A DNA stretch of 18,531 nucleotides from Desulfofustis sp. (lineage in GTDB: Bacteria > Desulfobacterota > Desulfobulbia > Desulfobulbales > Desulfocapsaceae): the NCBI GenBank assembly GCA_029287755.1, contig JARFQM010000005.1:1-18531 (forward strand), written 5' to 3'. A program made the position numbers and the translations under genes. This document shows positions 1 through 6,541 of this stretch, piece after piece. The first letter of the stretch is position 1. Each line of letters begins with the position of its first letter. The notes under the pieces were generated by a model. That model was not told the DNA's origin. It did not search any database and saw only the letters and a list, made by a program, of their open reading frames with translations.

Positions 1-1685
1 GCGTATATGACATTATCTGCGTGCTGCTGGTCTCGGTCTCCGTTGGCTCCTGGATCGATCAATACATGGATTATGCCATATTTCGGGTGACGACCCCCAA
101 CAAATGGGACCTGATCATGGGCATCATCGCCATCTGCATGATTCTTGAAACCGCCCGGCGGGCCTTGGGGCCAATCATGATGATCCTGGCGATCATCTTT
201 CTCGCTCAGATCTATTTTGGACCCTATCTGCCCGGAAAACTCAGCCATGCCGGTATGCCGCCCGACCGCATCATCGAATTCACCTTCAACACCCAGGAGG
301 CCATGTTCGGCGTAATAACCGCCACTTTCGCAACCTTTGTATTTCCGTTCATGGTTTTTGGGGCATTTCTGGAGAGAAGTGGTGCCGGAACATTTTTCAT
401 GGAACTTGCCAAGGCCCTGACCGGACAATGGCGGGGCGGGCCCGCCAAGATAGCGATTGTGACTTCGGCGTTGTTTGGTTCCATTTCAGGTTCTTCCGTC
501 GCCAATGTCGTCGCCACCGGCACGTTCACCATCCCGATGATGAAACGTATCGGCTTTCGGCCGAAGGTCGCCGGCGCGATCGAGGCAATTGCTTCAACCG
601 GGGGGCAGTTCATGCCGCCTATCATGGGAGCAGGGGTTTTCATCCTGGCGACACTCATCGAGGTGAGTTACCTGCATATCGCCTTGATCAACGTCATTCC
701 GGCCCTGCTTTACTTTATCTTCGTGATCATGATGGTTGACCTGGAGGCTTTGCGCTCCGGTCTTCAAGGACTGCCGTCGGAGGAAATACCCAAGCTGTCC
801 GCAGTTTTGAGAAACGGCTGGCATTTCTTCCTGCCGATTGTAATAGTTCTGGGCCTTTTATTTTATGGGTTCTCCCCGGAAGTAGGCGCCTTTTGGGGTA
901 CGGTCTCGGCCTTCATTCTCTCCTGGCGCCGCAAAGAAACGCGGATGAAGACCAAAGACGTTCTGGTCGGACTTCGTTCAGGTGCAAGCGCCAACAACTC
1001 AGCGGGAGCTGCAATCGGGGCGCTCGGAATTATTATCGGCGGTATCGTGCTCTCCGGCCTCGGTCTGAAGTTTTCGGCAATTCTGGTTGAGGCGGCAGGC
1101 GGTATGCTCCTGCTCTGTGTGGTCATGGTGATGATCATTTCGATCATCATCGGGATGGGCAGCAGCACCACGGGATCGTATATCATCCTGTCGGTGGTGG
1201 CCGCCCCGGCGCTCATCCACCTGGGTGTTGTACCCGTGGCAGCGCACCTGGTGGTTTTTTATGCTGCCTGTCTGTCCAACATAACACCGCCGGTGTGCGT
1301 CTCCGCTTTCGCAGCCGCAGCCCTGGCAAAGGCAGATCCCATGCAGACCGGGTTTGCCGCCCTGAAGTTCGGCTTCGCCCTCATTTTTCTGCCCTTTGGG
1401 TTCGTATATCTTCCGCCATTATTGCTCAACGGCTCGGTTTTTGAGGTGATCTATACGGTCGTCATGCTGTTGCTTGGCTTCATGGCTTTGTCCATGATGC
1501 TGCAGGGGGCTGACTTTCTGAGATCCGGCCTGAGCTGGTCAAAAAGGACTCTGTATCTCTCTGCGGCACTGCTTTTGCTCTTGCCCGTACCTCTCTTCCT
1601 CAATCTTGCCGGAATCGGTTTGCTGGCACTTGGCTGGTTTCCAAGTTTGATTGCCTATCGGAGAGACCTCCCCGCTCATAACTGA
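1..1685 (+). CDS. Fused TRAP transporter permease (4TM/12TM type), 5'-truncated
   Basis: Membrane permease of a tripartite ATP-independent periplasmic transporter, predicted to import an organic acid using an ion gradient together with a periplasmic receptor. The frame is open to the window's first base, so the N-terminus lies outside; the first full codon is at position 3. About 560 codons remain, almost all hydrophobic helices. DctM hallmarks are visible: a GPAK segment followed by an FGSISGSSVANV loop and a TGGQFMPPIMGAG segment near bases 440-640, then the second repeat with GMGSSTTGSY and SNITPPVC near 1155-1300. A segment before the first repeat (LETARRALGP) fits the junction of the 4TM/12TM fused family. 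Such permeases usually pair with a TAXI-type receptor gene, which would lie upstream of the window. The substrate cannot be read from the sequence. Glycolate or another C2-C4 acid is a guess from the neighbours. The stop lies 29 bases from the stop of the convergent next gene. Confidence 0.93.
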   Translation, partial: VYDIICVLLVSVSVGSWIDQYMDYAIFRVTTPNKWDLIMGIIAICMILETARRALGPIMMILAIIFLAQIYFGPYLPGKLSHAGMPPDRIIEFTFNTQEAMFGVITATFATFVFPFMVFGAFLERSGAGTFFMELAKALTGQWRGGPAKIAIVTSALFGSISGSSVANVVATGTFTIPMMKRIGFRPKVAGAIEAIASTGGQFMPPIMGAGVFILATLIEVSYLHIALINVIPALLYFIFVIMMVDLEALRSGLQGLPSEEIPKLSAVLRNGWHFFLPIVIVLGLLFYGFSPEVGAFWGTVSAFILSWRRKETRMKTKDVLVGLRSGASANNSAGAAIGALGIIIGGIVLSGLGLKFSAILVEAAGGMLLLCVVMVMIISIIIGMGSSTTGSYIILSVVAAPALIHLGVVPVAAHLVVFYAACLSNITPPVCVSAFAAAALAKADPMQTGFAALKFGFALIFLPFGFVYLPPLLLNGSVFEVIYTVVMLLLGFMALSMMLQGADFLRSGLSWSKRTLYLSAALLLLLPVPLFLNLAGIGLLALGWFPSLIAYRRDLPAHN

Positions 1686-1714
1686 GCCCGCGCAGAGACC
1701 GGCTGAAGCTTTTT

Positions 1715-2617
1715 TCAGGATATCCCCGCTCCGCTCACCTTGGTCTGGGCAAGTTCTTCGAGCACCGTCATCACGCAACAGGAGTCCATCTTTCCCATTC
1801 CCCTGGCCCTGGCAGACCGCAAGATATCCCAGGAGATGGTGGTCGCCGGCAGGGAGACGCCGAACTCGGCAGCCAGGTCGATGGCGCTTGACAGGTCCTT
1901 GTACATGTTGTCAGTCGAAAATCCGGGAGAGAAATCTCGCCTGATCATCCTCGGTCCGCGGGTTTCCATGGCGCCGGTTCGTGCGCCGCCAACCGAGGTG
2001 ATATCGATTACCTTCTGAGGATCAATGCCGGCTTTTGCCGACAGGACCATTGCCTCGGAAACGGCCTCAATTGCAACGCCAAGAATTAAATTATTTATCA
2101 GCTTTAAGGTTGTTCCCATGCCATTCTTCTCACCGACGTGGACTATCTTGGCCGCCAAAACCTCGAATATCGGCAGGCAGGCGTCAAATATCTCCTGGGG
2201 ACCTCCGATCATGATGCCGAGTCTGCCCGCTTCCGCCACCTTGGGGTTGCCGGTTACGGGGGCATCAAGCATGTGCACGCCCCTTTGTCCGGCTCGACCC
2301 GCTATGGACCGGGACATCTCTGGAGCAATACTGCCCATGTCTATCAGGATAAGCCCGTCGCGGGCCCCTTCAAGGACACCTGCCGGGCCGCAGATAACCT
2401 CTTCAGATGCTTGTGAATCTGTTACCATGGTGAGGACGACATCGGCCGATTCAGCGACCAGCTTCGGGGATTCCGCCCATTGTGCGCCGGCAGACACCAG
2501 CGCTGCAGTCTTGTCCTTGGTTCTGTTCCAGACAGTCAGAGGATGCCCGGCTTCCAGTAAATGTCTGGCCATGTGGCTTCCCATTAAACCGATACCTATA
2601 AATCCAATCCTTTGCAT
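1715..2617 (-). CDS. Beta-hydroxyacid dehydrogenase, glyoxylate/succinate-semialdehyde reductase-like
   Basis: NAD(P)-dependent oxidoreductase of the 3-hydroxyisobutyrate dehydrogenase family, 300 aa, the normal family length. The N-terminal Rossmann fold has G8-x-G10-x2-G13, and the strand-2 end reads VWNRT (residues 29-33), an Arg pattern often seen in NADPH-using GLYR-type members. The substrate-binding segment is DAPVTGN (118-124; the usual form is DAPVSGG). The catalytic Lys region GMGTTLKLINN (166-176) carries K172 and N176. The start was set at 2617 because GAGGTGAT lies just upstream; the frame extends 14 codons further without a ribosome site. It transcribes away from the glycolate cluster and converges on the transporter gene. 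Given the cluster next door, interconversion of glyoxylate and glycolate, or tartronate semialdehyde reduction, is plausible. 3-hydroxyisobutyrate or another hydroxyacid cannot be excluded. Family assignment is firm; substrate is inference. Confidence 0.9.
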   Translation of the reverse strand: MQRIGFIGIGLMGSHMARHLLEAGHPLTVWNRTKDKTAALVSAGAQWAESPKLVAESADVVLTMVTDSQASEEVICGPAGVLEGARDGLILIDMGSIAPEMSRSIAGRAGQRGVHMLDAPVTGNPKVAEAGRLGIMIGGPQEIFDACLPIFEVLAAKIVHVGEKNGMGTTLKLINNLILGVAIEAVSEAMVLSAKAGIDPQKVIDITSVGGARTGAMETRGPRMIRRDFSPGFSTDNMYKDLSSAIDLAAEFGVSLPATTISWDILRSARARGMGKMDSCCVMTVLEELAQTKVSGAGIS

Positions 2618-2719
2618 AAGATCACCTCTGGTGGAGATTGAGCGATATTTTCTTCCCACCTGCTGCTATTGCAGCGGGCTTATCTCTTGACGGGCCCAAA
2701 TTACCTCAAGATTCCAAAT

Positions 2720-2743
2720 ATATAGTTCGTTAGAGAACTATAT
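2720..2743. promoter_or_regulatory. 24-bp palindrome, candidate operator upstream of the dehydrogenase gene
   Basis: Perfect 9-bp arms ATATAGTTC and GAACTATAT flank a 6-base spacer (GTTAGA). It lies about 100 bases upstream of the dehydrogenase start at 2617, where a promoter for that minus-strand gene would be expected. Length and symmetry fit a dimeric helix-turn-helix repressor; the ATAGTTC half-site resembles MarR-type boxes, but no MarR gene is in the window. It differs from the TGGT-N3-ACCA sites nearby, so a different regulator is likely. Confidence 0.45.
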
Positions 2744-2773
2744 GAGAGACTGAGGCGGTATGTCAATGATCAA

Positions 2774-3339
2774 GTTTGCTGAGAGGCAAACCAGTTAGCG
2801 GGCATCAGGGTAACAAGCGGGTAACCATCGTGGGAGACTGATAAAACCTTGAACCAGTCTGCCAGGGAAGCAGATCAGAAGGAGAGAACGCTGCTGCAAT
2901 GGAAAGCTGCCAAAAACCACCCAAAGGTACACAGGCACCCAAGGTATGAACCTTAAGTGCCTGGTATGCATGGTTATATTTTAGAATTTTCTGGAGGTTT
3001 ATCTAGTACTGCCACATCTTTCTTCTGTCCTTGTTCCTGTATCGTTAACTCCTTGTCTAAGGGGTGTGGGGGTACTGCGGTAGGGTCGACCGGTTGTGGG
3101 AACCGACCGCTCCGCGTACGAAACTGCGGACTGATTGACTGCAGTGGACGTCTGCGTCCCTGCAGCTACTGCCTCGCTGCCGCCGGCTGTTAATTGAGGT
3201 GAACGCCTATGCTCCTGAGTAAGGGAATCTGACGGCAGACATTAAGCCTTGGAGTATCTACATCTAATGGGTGTGAAGATCAACACCAGCAACACCTTGC
3301 ACGAGGTGGAAATCTGGTCAAACCAGAGGTCAGTCACCT
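2774..3339 (+). ncRNA. Candidate structured RNA region (run of stem-loops)
   Basis: About 570 bases with an unusual density of stem-loops: 2774-2791 (6 bp); 2835-2860 (6 bp); 2932-2963 (7 bp plus 5 bp around a 2x2 internal loop); 3048-3065 (7 bp, one G-T pair); 3072-3119 (GTAC/GTAC and GCGG/CCGC stems enclosing a CGGTT/AACCG hairpin); 3139-3165 (11 bp with one bulged T and a TCTG loop); a 6-bp closing stem CTGCCG/CGGCAG (3177-3182 with 3233-3238); 3270-3287 (5 bp); and 3304-3339, followed by TTTTAT. No matching RNA family was recognised and there is no convincing promoter. The strand is inferred only from the T-rich stretch after the last stem. It could instead be decayed mobile DNA or leader structure. 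Confidence 0.22.
3313..3327. promoter_or_regulatory. TGGT-N3-ACCA palindrome, candidate GntR/FadR-type operator (distal)
   Basis: TCTGGT-caa-ACCAGA is a perfect 6-bp-arm palindrome containing the TNGTNNNACNA pattern bound by the FadR subfamily of GntR regulators (PdhR- and LldR-like). A regulator of this subfamily is encoded at 16666. The site lies about 730 bases before the ligase gene, so it is not an obvious promoter operator. It is also the core of the terminal stem of the structured region, and RNA structure is the competing explanation. Confidence 0.35.
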
Positions 3340-3445
3340 TTTATCCCTTTTTCAGCTCTTTGTCAAACCATTTCGAAGGCCATAATGGCGTGATTTCAGG
3401 CGATGGAGAAGGGGATGGAACAAGTATTTGACCGATAATATATTT

Positions 3446-3467
3446 TAAATATTATCTATAATATTTA
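3446..3467. repeat. AT-only inverted repeat
   Basis: TAAATATT and AATATTTA form perfect 8-bp arms around a 6-base spacer (ATCTAT), inside the most AT-rich block of the window. It could be a regulator site or a nucleoid-protein binding region, or a chance product of the base composition. Confidence 0.3.
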
Positions 3468-3915
3468 CTGTCTGTACTTTTGCAGTTCAGTGAAGTTAAT
3501 CAATACTGATAATGAGCAAAAGATATTTTTCAGACATTATCGATATTGTATAAATTGTAGAATGTCTGGTGCTGCTCGTTGACCTCACGATCGCATAGGT
3601 TTTAATCTTAGAATTTTTAAATTAATGGTAAAATACGGAAAATAAATATAAAAATAATTTTCATGGTCGGTTTGGCAAAAAAAAAATCTCGGCATCCCAG
3701 GTCCCGGGCGAACAGAAATTGGCCACCAGGAAATTGGCAAATTTTATGGTGTTTGGGAAAATGTATAATTTCAAAATCAGTGTGCTCGAAAAATATGGAG
3801 CTGTTTTTAGCAGATCAAGAGGGTCACATTTTGCCTTCCATGTTAATTATTTTGTTATCGAGTCGGCTCAATAAACCCGCCCCGAAAAAATCTACTGGAG
3901 CTCGGCCAAAAGTAC

Positions 3916-3947
3916 TTGACATTCCAGCGCAAACATGACAATTTAAT
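3916..3947 (+). promoter_or_regulatory. Possible promoter for the CoA-ligase/glycolate operon
   Basis: A perfect -35 box TTGACA at 3916-3921 is followed at 3942-3947 by TTTAAT, five of six matches to a -10 box. The 20-base spacing is longer than the usual 16-18, and the -10 options at normal spacing are poor. It is supported mainly by position: the TGGT-N3-ACCA palindrome begins at the next base and would overlap the transcription start. The leader to the first gene would be about 100 bases. Confidence 0.3.
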
Positions 3948-3960
3948 CTGGTCTTACCAG
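3948..3960. promoter_or_regulatory. TGGT-N3-ACCA palindrome, candidate GntR/FadR-type operator (proximal)
   Basis: CTGGT-ctt-ACCAG matches the TNGTNNNACNA consensus of FadR-subfamily operators exactly and is symmetric over 13 bases. It sits 95 bases before the first gene of the operon and directly after a TTGACA-containing promoter candidate, a position suited to repression. The FadR-family regulator at 16666-17409 is the natural candidate to bind it; that link is inference. Confidence 0.5.
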
Positions 3961-4054
3961 TGTTGATTCGGCTATGGTTCAGCGCCCATATCGATAATCG
4001 AGAAGCGGTCGCTGGCAGATATTGACAATTCTATAAGTGATTGATGGAGGAATT

Positions 4055-5311
4055 ATGGCAAAGTTTCTGGAATACCAGGGCAAGGAGTACTTCAAAAAAG
4101 CAGGTATCCCTGTCCCTGAGGGCGAAGTGGTGGATACCGCAGAAGCCGCCGCCGCCGCTGCCGAGAAGATCGGCAAGCCGGTGGTCGTCAAGGCCCAGGT
4201 CCTGGCCGGCGGACGGGGGAAGGCGGGCGGCGTGAAGCTGGCCTCCACGCCGGAAGAAGCAGGTCAGGCGGCAGGTGAAATCCTCGGGATGGAAATTAAG
4301 GGACTCACCGTAAAGCAGGTGCTGGTGGAGGAGCAGCTGGCCATTAAACAGGAGTTTTACGCCGGCCTCATCATCAATTCGGCCCAGGATGTCCGCGGCC
4401 CGGTTCTGATGTTCAGCCCGGAAGGCGGCATGGATATCGAATCGGTACCGGAAGATAAGATCGCCACTTTGAATGTTGACGTAATCAAAGGACTCATGAT
4501 CCACGACACGCTTGATATGTGCGTGTCGATGGGCGTGCAGGGCGGAGCACTGAGGCCGCTCGCTGACGCGGTCCTGAAACTCTACAATGCCTTTCGCAAG
4601 AATGATTGCCGGGCTCTCGAGATTAACCCCCTGGTGCTCACCGAAGAGGGCAAAGTCTATGCCGCCGACTGCCGCATGGAGGCAGACGATCAGGCAGTGT
4701 TCAGACATCCGGAATTCGGCATCAAGATCGGCCGGGAATTCCTCAAAGAGCCCACCGAACTCGACCTCATGGGCTGGTCCTATGAAGCCAGCGACTTCAG
4801 GGGTACCAGCTATATCGCCGAGATGGCTTCGCCCGAAGAAACTGCAGGGGGAGGCTATGTGGGGTATCATGGCATAGGTGGCGGAGCGGCCATGCTGGGT
4901 ATGGATGCCCTCAACAAGGTTGGGCTGAAAGTTGCCGACTACGCCGACACCAGCGGCAACCCGACCGCCTCAAAGGTCTATCGGACCGTCAAGCTCATCC
5001 TGTCACAACCCAATATAGAGGGCTATTTTCTCTCCGGTTTCATGATGGCCAACCAGGAACAGTGGCATCATGCCCACGGCCTGGTCAAGGCGCTGCGCGA
5101 AGAGCTGCCGAAGCGCCCGGGTTTCCCGGTGGTCCTCCTGCTCTGCGGCAATAAGGAAGCAGAATCCCAGCAAATTCTCAAGGAAGGCCTGGCAGACCTT
5201 GATGCACGGGTAGAGATTTACGACCGGGAGCATGTATACGATGCAACGTTTATTGGCGGCAGGGTTCGGGCGCTGGTCGATGAATACCGCAAAGACAAGG
5301 CTGCAGCCTAG
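4055..5311 (+). CDS. ADP-forming CoA ligase beta subunit, SucC/malate-CoA ligase-like
   Basis: Beta subunit of an ATP-dependent acid:CoA ligase, 418 aa, related to succinyl-CoA synthetase SucC and malate-CoA ligase MtkA. The N-terminal ATP-grasp region has VVVKAQVLAGGRGKAGGV (43-60). The metal/nucleotide segment has EINPLVL (from about 189) and ADCRMEADD where SucC has LDGKLGAD. The C-terminal CoA-ligase domain has a GIGGGAAMLGMD segment and ADTSGNPTASKVYR (about 297-310), which diverge from typical SucC. ATG 4055 follows GGAGGAATT; a GTG six codons upstream is less likely. It opens a same-strand operon. With a malyl-CoA-lyase-like gene and glycolate oxidase downstream, the favoured reaction is malyl-CoA + ADP + Pi to malate + CoA + ATP, or its reverse. 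Ordinary succinyl-CoA synthetase is possible but less consistent with the context. Confidence 0.88.
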   Translation: MAKFLEYQGKEYFKKAGIPVPEGEVVDTAEAAAAAAEKIGKPVVVKAQVLAGGRGKAGGVKLASTPEEAGQAAGEILGMEIKGLTVKQVLVEEQLAIKQEFYAGLIINSAQDVRGPVLMFSPEGGMDIESVPEDKIATLNVDVIKGLMIHDTLDMCVSMGVQGGALRPLADAVLKLYNAFRKNDCRALEINPLVLTEEGKVYAADCRMEADDQAVFRHPEFGIKIGREFLKEPTELDLMGWSYEASDFRGTSYIAEMASPEETAGGGYVGYHGIGGGAAMLGMDALNKVGLKVADYADTSGNPTASKVYRTVKLILSQPNIEGYFLSGFMMANQEQWHHAHGLVKALREELPKRPGFPVVLLLCGNKEAESQQILKEGLADLDARVEIYDREHVYDATFIGGRVRALVDEYRKDKAAA

Positions 5312-5323
5312 AGGGAGATGAAA

Positions 5324-5608
5324 ATGGAATTTTCTGAGAAGACGATCAAGATCATCATCGATGAAGAGAAGTGTGAAGGCTGCGAGACCCACGCCTGTGT
5401 CGAGGCGTGCAAGACATACGCCCGCGGCATCCTGGTCCTTAAAGATGGCAAACCGGCCGTAGATGGGACCCCAGACGAAATAGAAAGAAAGGGCACCGAG
5501 TGTCTGGCCTGCGAATACGCCTGCTGGTTCAGGGGCAATTCGGCGATTACCATCGAGGCCCCCATCGAGGGATTGGATGCCTACAGAAAAAAACATGGTA
5601 CTGACTAA
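5324..5608 (+). CDS. Small ferredoxin-like Fe-S protein inside the CoA-ligase genes
   Basis: A 94-aa soluble protein with two cysteine groups: C17-x2-C20-x4-C25-x3-C29 and C60-x2-C63-x3-C67, seven cysteines in all. This resembles a two-cluster ferredoxin whose second motif lacks its first cysteine, so it may hold one [4Fe-4S] plus an incomplete or [3Fe-4S] cluster. ATG 5324 is chosen over ATG 5318, because GAGGGAG (5311-5317) abuts 5318 but lies six bases before 5324. It sits between the ligase beta and alpha genes with 12-base gaps on both sides, so it is almost certainly co-translated with them. Possible roles are electron acceptor for the glycolate oxidase or PFOR encoded nearby, or an Fe-S accessory subunit of the ligase. 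I do not recognise a named family. Confidence 0.85.
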   Translation: MEFSEKTIKIIIDEEKCEGCETHACVEACKTYARGILVLKDGKPAVDGTPDEIERKGTECLACEYACWFRGNSAITIEAPIEGLDAYRKKHGTD

Positions 5609-5620
5609 GCAGGGGGAGAC

Positions 5621-6517
5621 ATGTCTATAATATTGGATGAAAAGAGCACGGTGGTTGTTCAGGGTATAACAGGGAGGGAAGGCTCCCTGCGTACCAAGTA
5701 CATGCAGGATTACGGTACCAAGGTCGTAGCCGGGGTTACCCCGGGCAAAGGCGGGACCGAAGTACACGGCATCCCGGTCTATAACACGGTTAAGGAGGCC
5801 ATCAGGGCCCAGGGGCACATCGATGCGGCAGTTACCTTTGTCCCAGGCCCCCTGCTGCGTGGTGCCGTCTATGAAGCCATCGACGCCGGCATTAAGTTTG
5901 TCTGTTCACCGGTCGAGCGCATCCCGGTCCATGATGTCATCGACATGGTGACCTATGCCCGTAAACACGACGTGAAACTGCTCGGCCCGGGCAGTCTCGG
6001 GATGATCAGCCCGGGCAAGGCGGTGGTCGGCTGGCTCGGCGGCAGCGTCGACTGGGCCAACACGCTTTTCGATCCGGGCCCCATCGGGGTCATCTCCCGT
6101 TCCGGGGGCCAGTCTGGTACGGTGCCCTGGGCCCTTAAGGTGGCTGGTCTGGGCATTTCCACCGCTCTGCATATCGGTACTGAGCCGGTGCTCGGCCTGA
6201 CCATGGCAGACGTGTTGAAAAATTTCGAGGAAGACGAGCAGACCAAGGCGGTGGCCGTTTTCGGTGAAATCGGCGGAACCCTCGAGGAAGAGGCCGCCGA
6301 GGCCGTCGCCAACGGTGAGTTCACCAAACCGCTCGTTGTCTTTATCGCCGGTGCCTGGGCACCGGAGGGAATGCGTTTTTCCCATGCCAGCAGTATTGTC
6401 GAAAAAGGCCGCGGCACGGCCCAGGGGAAAATGAAAGCGTTGACCGAAGCAGGAGCCTACGTAGTCGACAGTCCAGAAGAAATTGCACCAAAAATCAAGG
6501 AACTAATTGCAGTATAA
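5621..6517 (+). CDS. ADP-forming CoA ligase alpha subunit, SucD/malate-CoA ligase-like
   Basis: Alpha subunit partner of the ligase starting at 4055, 298 aa, normal SucD length. The CoA-binding Rossmann domain has GITGREG (15-21) and VTPGKGG (39-45). The ligase domain has SRSGGQSG (159-166) and GEIGG (215-219). H255 in RFSHASS aligns with the phosphorylated His of SucD (usually in GHAGA), so phosphotransfer chemistry should be intact. LGPGSLGMI (121-129) replaces the usual GPNCPG-type loop, and SHASS replaces GHAGA. These active-site changes suggest a substrate other than succinate. It starts at ATG 5621 after GGGGGAG, 12 bases downstream of the ferredoxin-like gene and 24 bases before the lyase gene. 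Malate/malyl-CoA is the favoured substrate from context. Confidence 0.88.
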   Translation: MSIILDEKSTVVVQGITGREGSLRTKYMQDYGTKVVAGVTPGKGGTEVHGIPVYNTVKEAIRAQGHIDAAVTFVPGPLLRGAVYEAIDAGIKFVCSPVERIPVHDVIDMVTYARKHDVKLLGPGSLGMISPGKAVVGWLGGSVDWANTLFDPGPIGVISRSGGQSGTVPWALKVAGLGISTALHIGTEPVLGLTMADVLKNFEEDEQTKAVAVFGEIGGTLEEEAAEAVANGEFTKPLVVFIAGAWAPEGMRFSHASSIVEKGRGTAQGKMKALTEAGAYVVDSPEEIAPKIKELIAV

Positions 6518-6541
6518 CCGAGAGAAAAAGGAGGAAGTGCC

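Larger units (their letters stand above)
2618..4054. other. Gene-free region between the dehydrogenase and the CoA-ligase operon
   Basis: A 1.4 kb stretch between two divergently transcribed units. The short open frames inside it have no ribosome sites and no recognisable protein motifs, so I call no gene. It contains a 24-bp palindrome (2720-2743), a direct repeat of GGGTAAC (2808-2814 and 2819-2825), many stem-loops between 2774 and 3339, a strongly AT-rich block (about 3425-3660) with an 8-bp-arm inverted repeat at 3446-3467, and two TGGT-N3-ACCA palindromes (3313-3327 and 3948-3960). No tRNA, rRNA, RNase P, tmRNA or riboswitch family was recognised. Confidence 0.7.

Noticed and set aside
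1703..1718. CTGAA/TTCAG stem with internal T-run between the convergent genes
   Set aside because: Only 5 bp and the T-run is in the loop, so it is not an intrinsic terminator.
2957..3193. Open frame of 78 codons in the gene-free region
   Set aside because: Cys/Gly-rich low-complexity translation, no ribosome site, and it overlaps several strong stem-loops; reads as structure rather than protein.
3060..3260. TPP, cobalamin or cyclic-di-GMP riboswitch, RNase P RNA, tmRNA, tRNA or group II intron domain V
   Set aside because: None of the conserved cores of these RNAs could be found; only generic stem-loops are visible.
3249..3431. Open frame of 60 codons
   Set aside because: No ribosome site and no recognisable motif, and the 3313-3327 palindrome lies inside it.
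3663..3938. Open frame of 91 codons before the ligase operon
   Set aside because: No ribosome site, a Lys/Arg/Pro-rich start with no family signal, and it overlaps the promoter candidate.
4012..4030. Sigma-54-like TGGCAG...TTGACA before the ligase gene
   Set aside because: The -24 GG and the -12 element are two bases too close and the GC of TTGC is missing.
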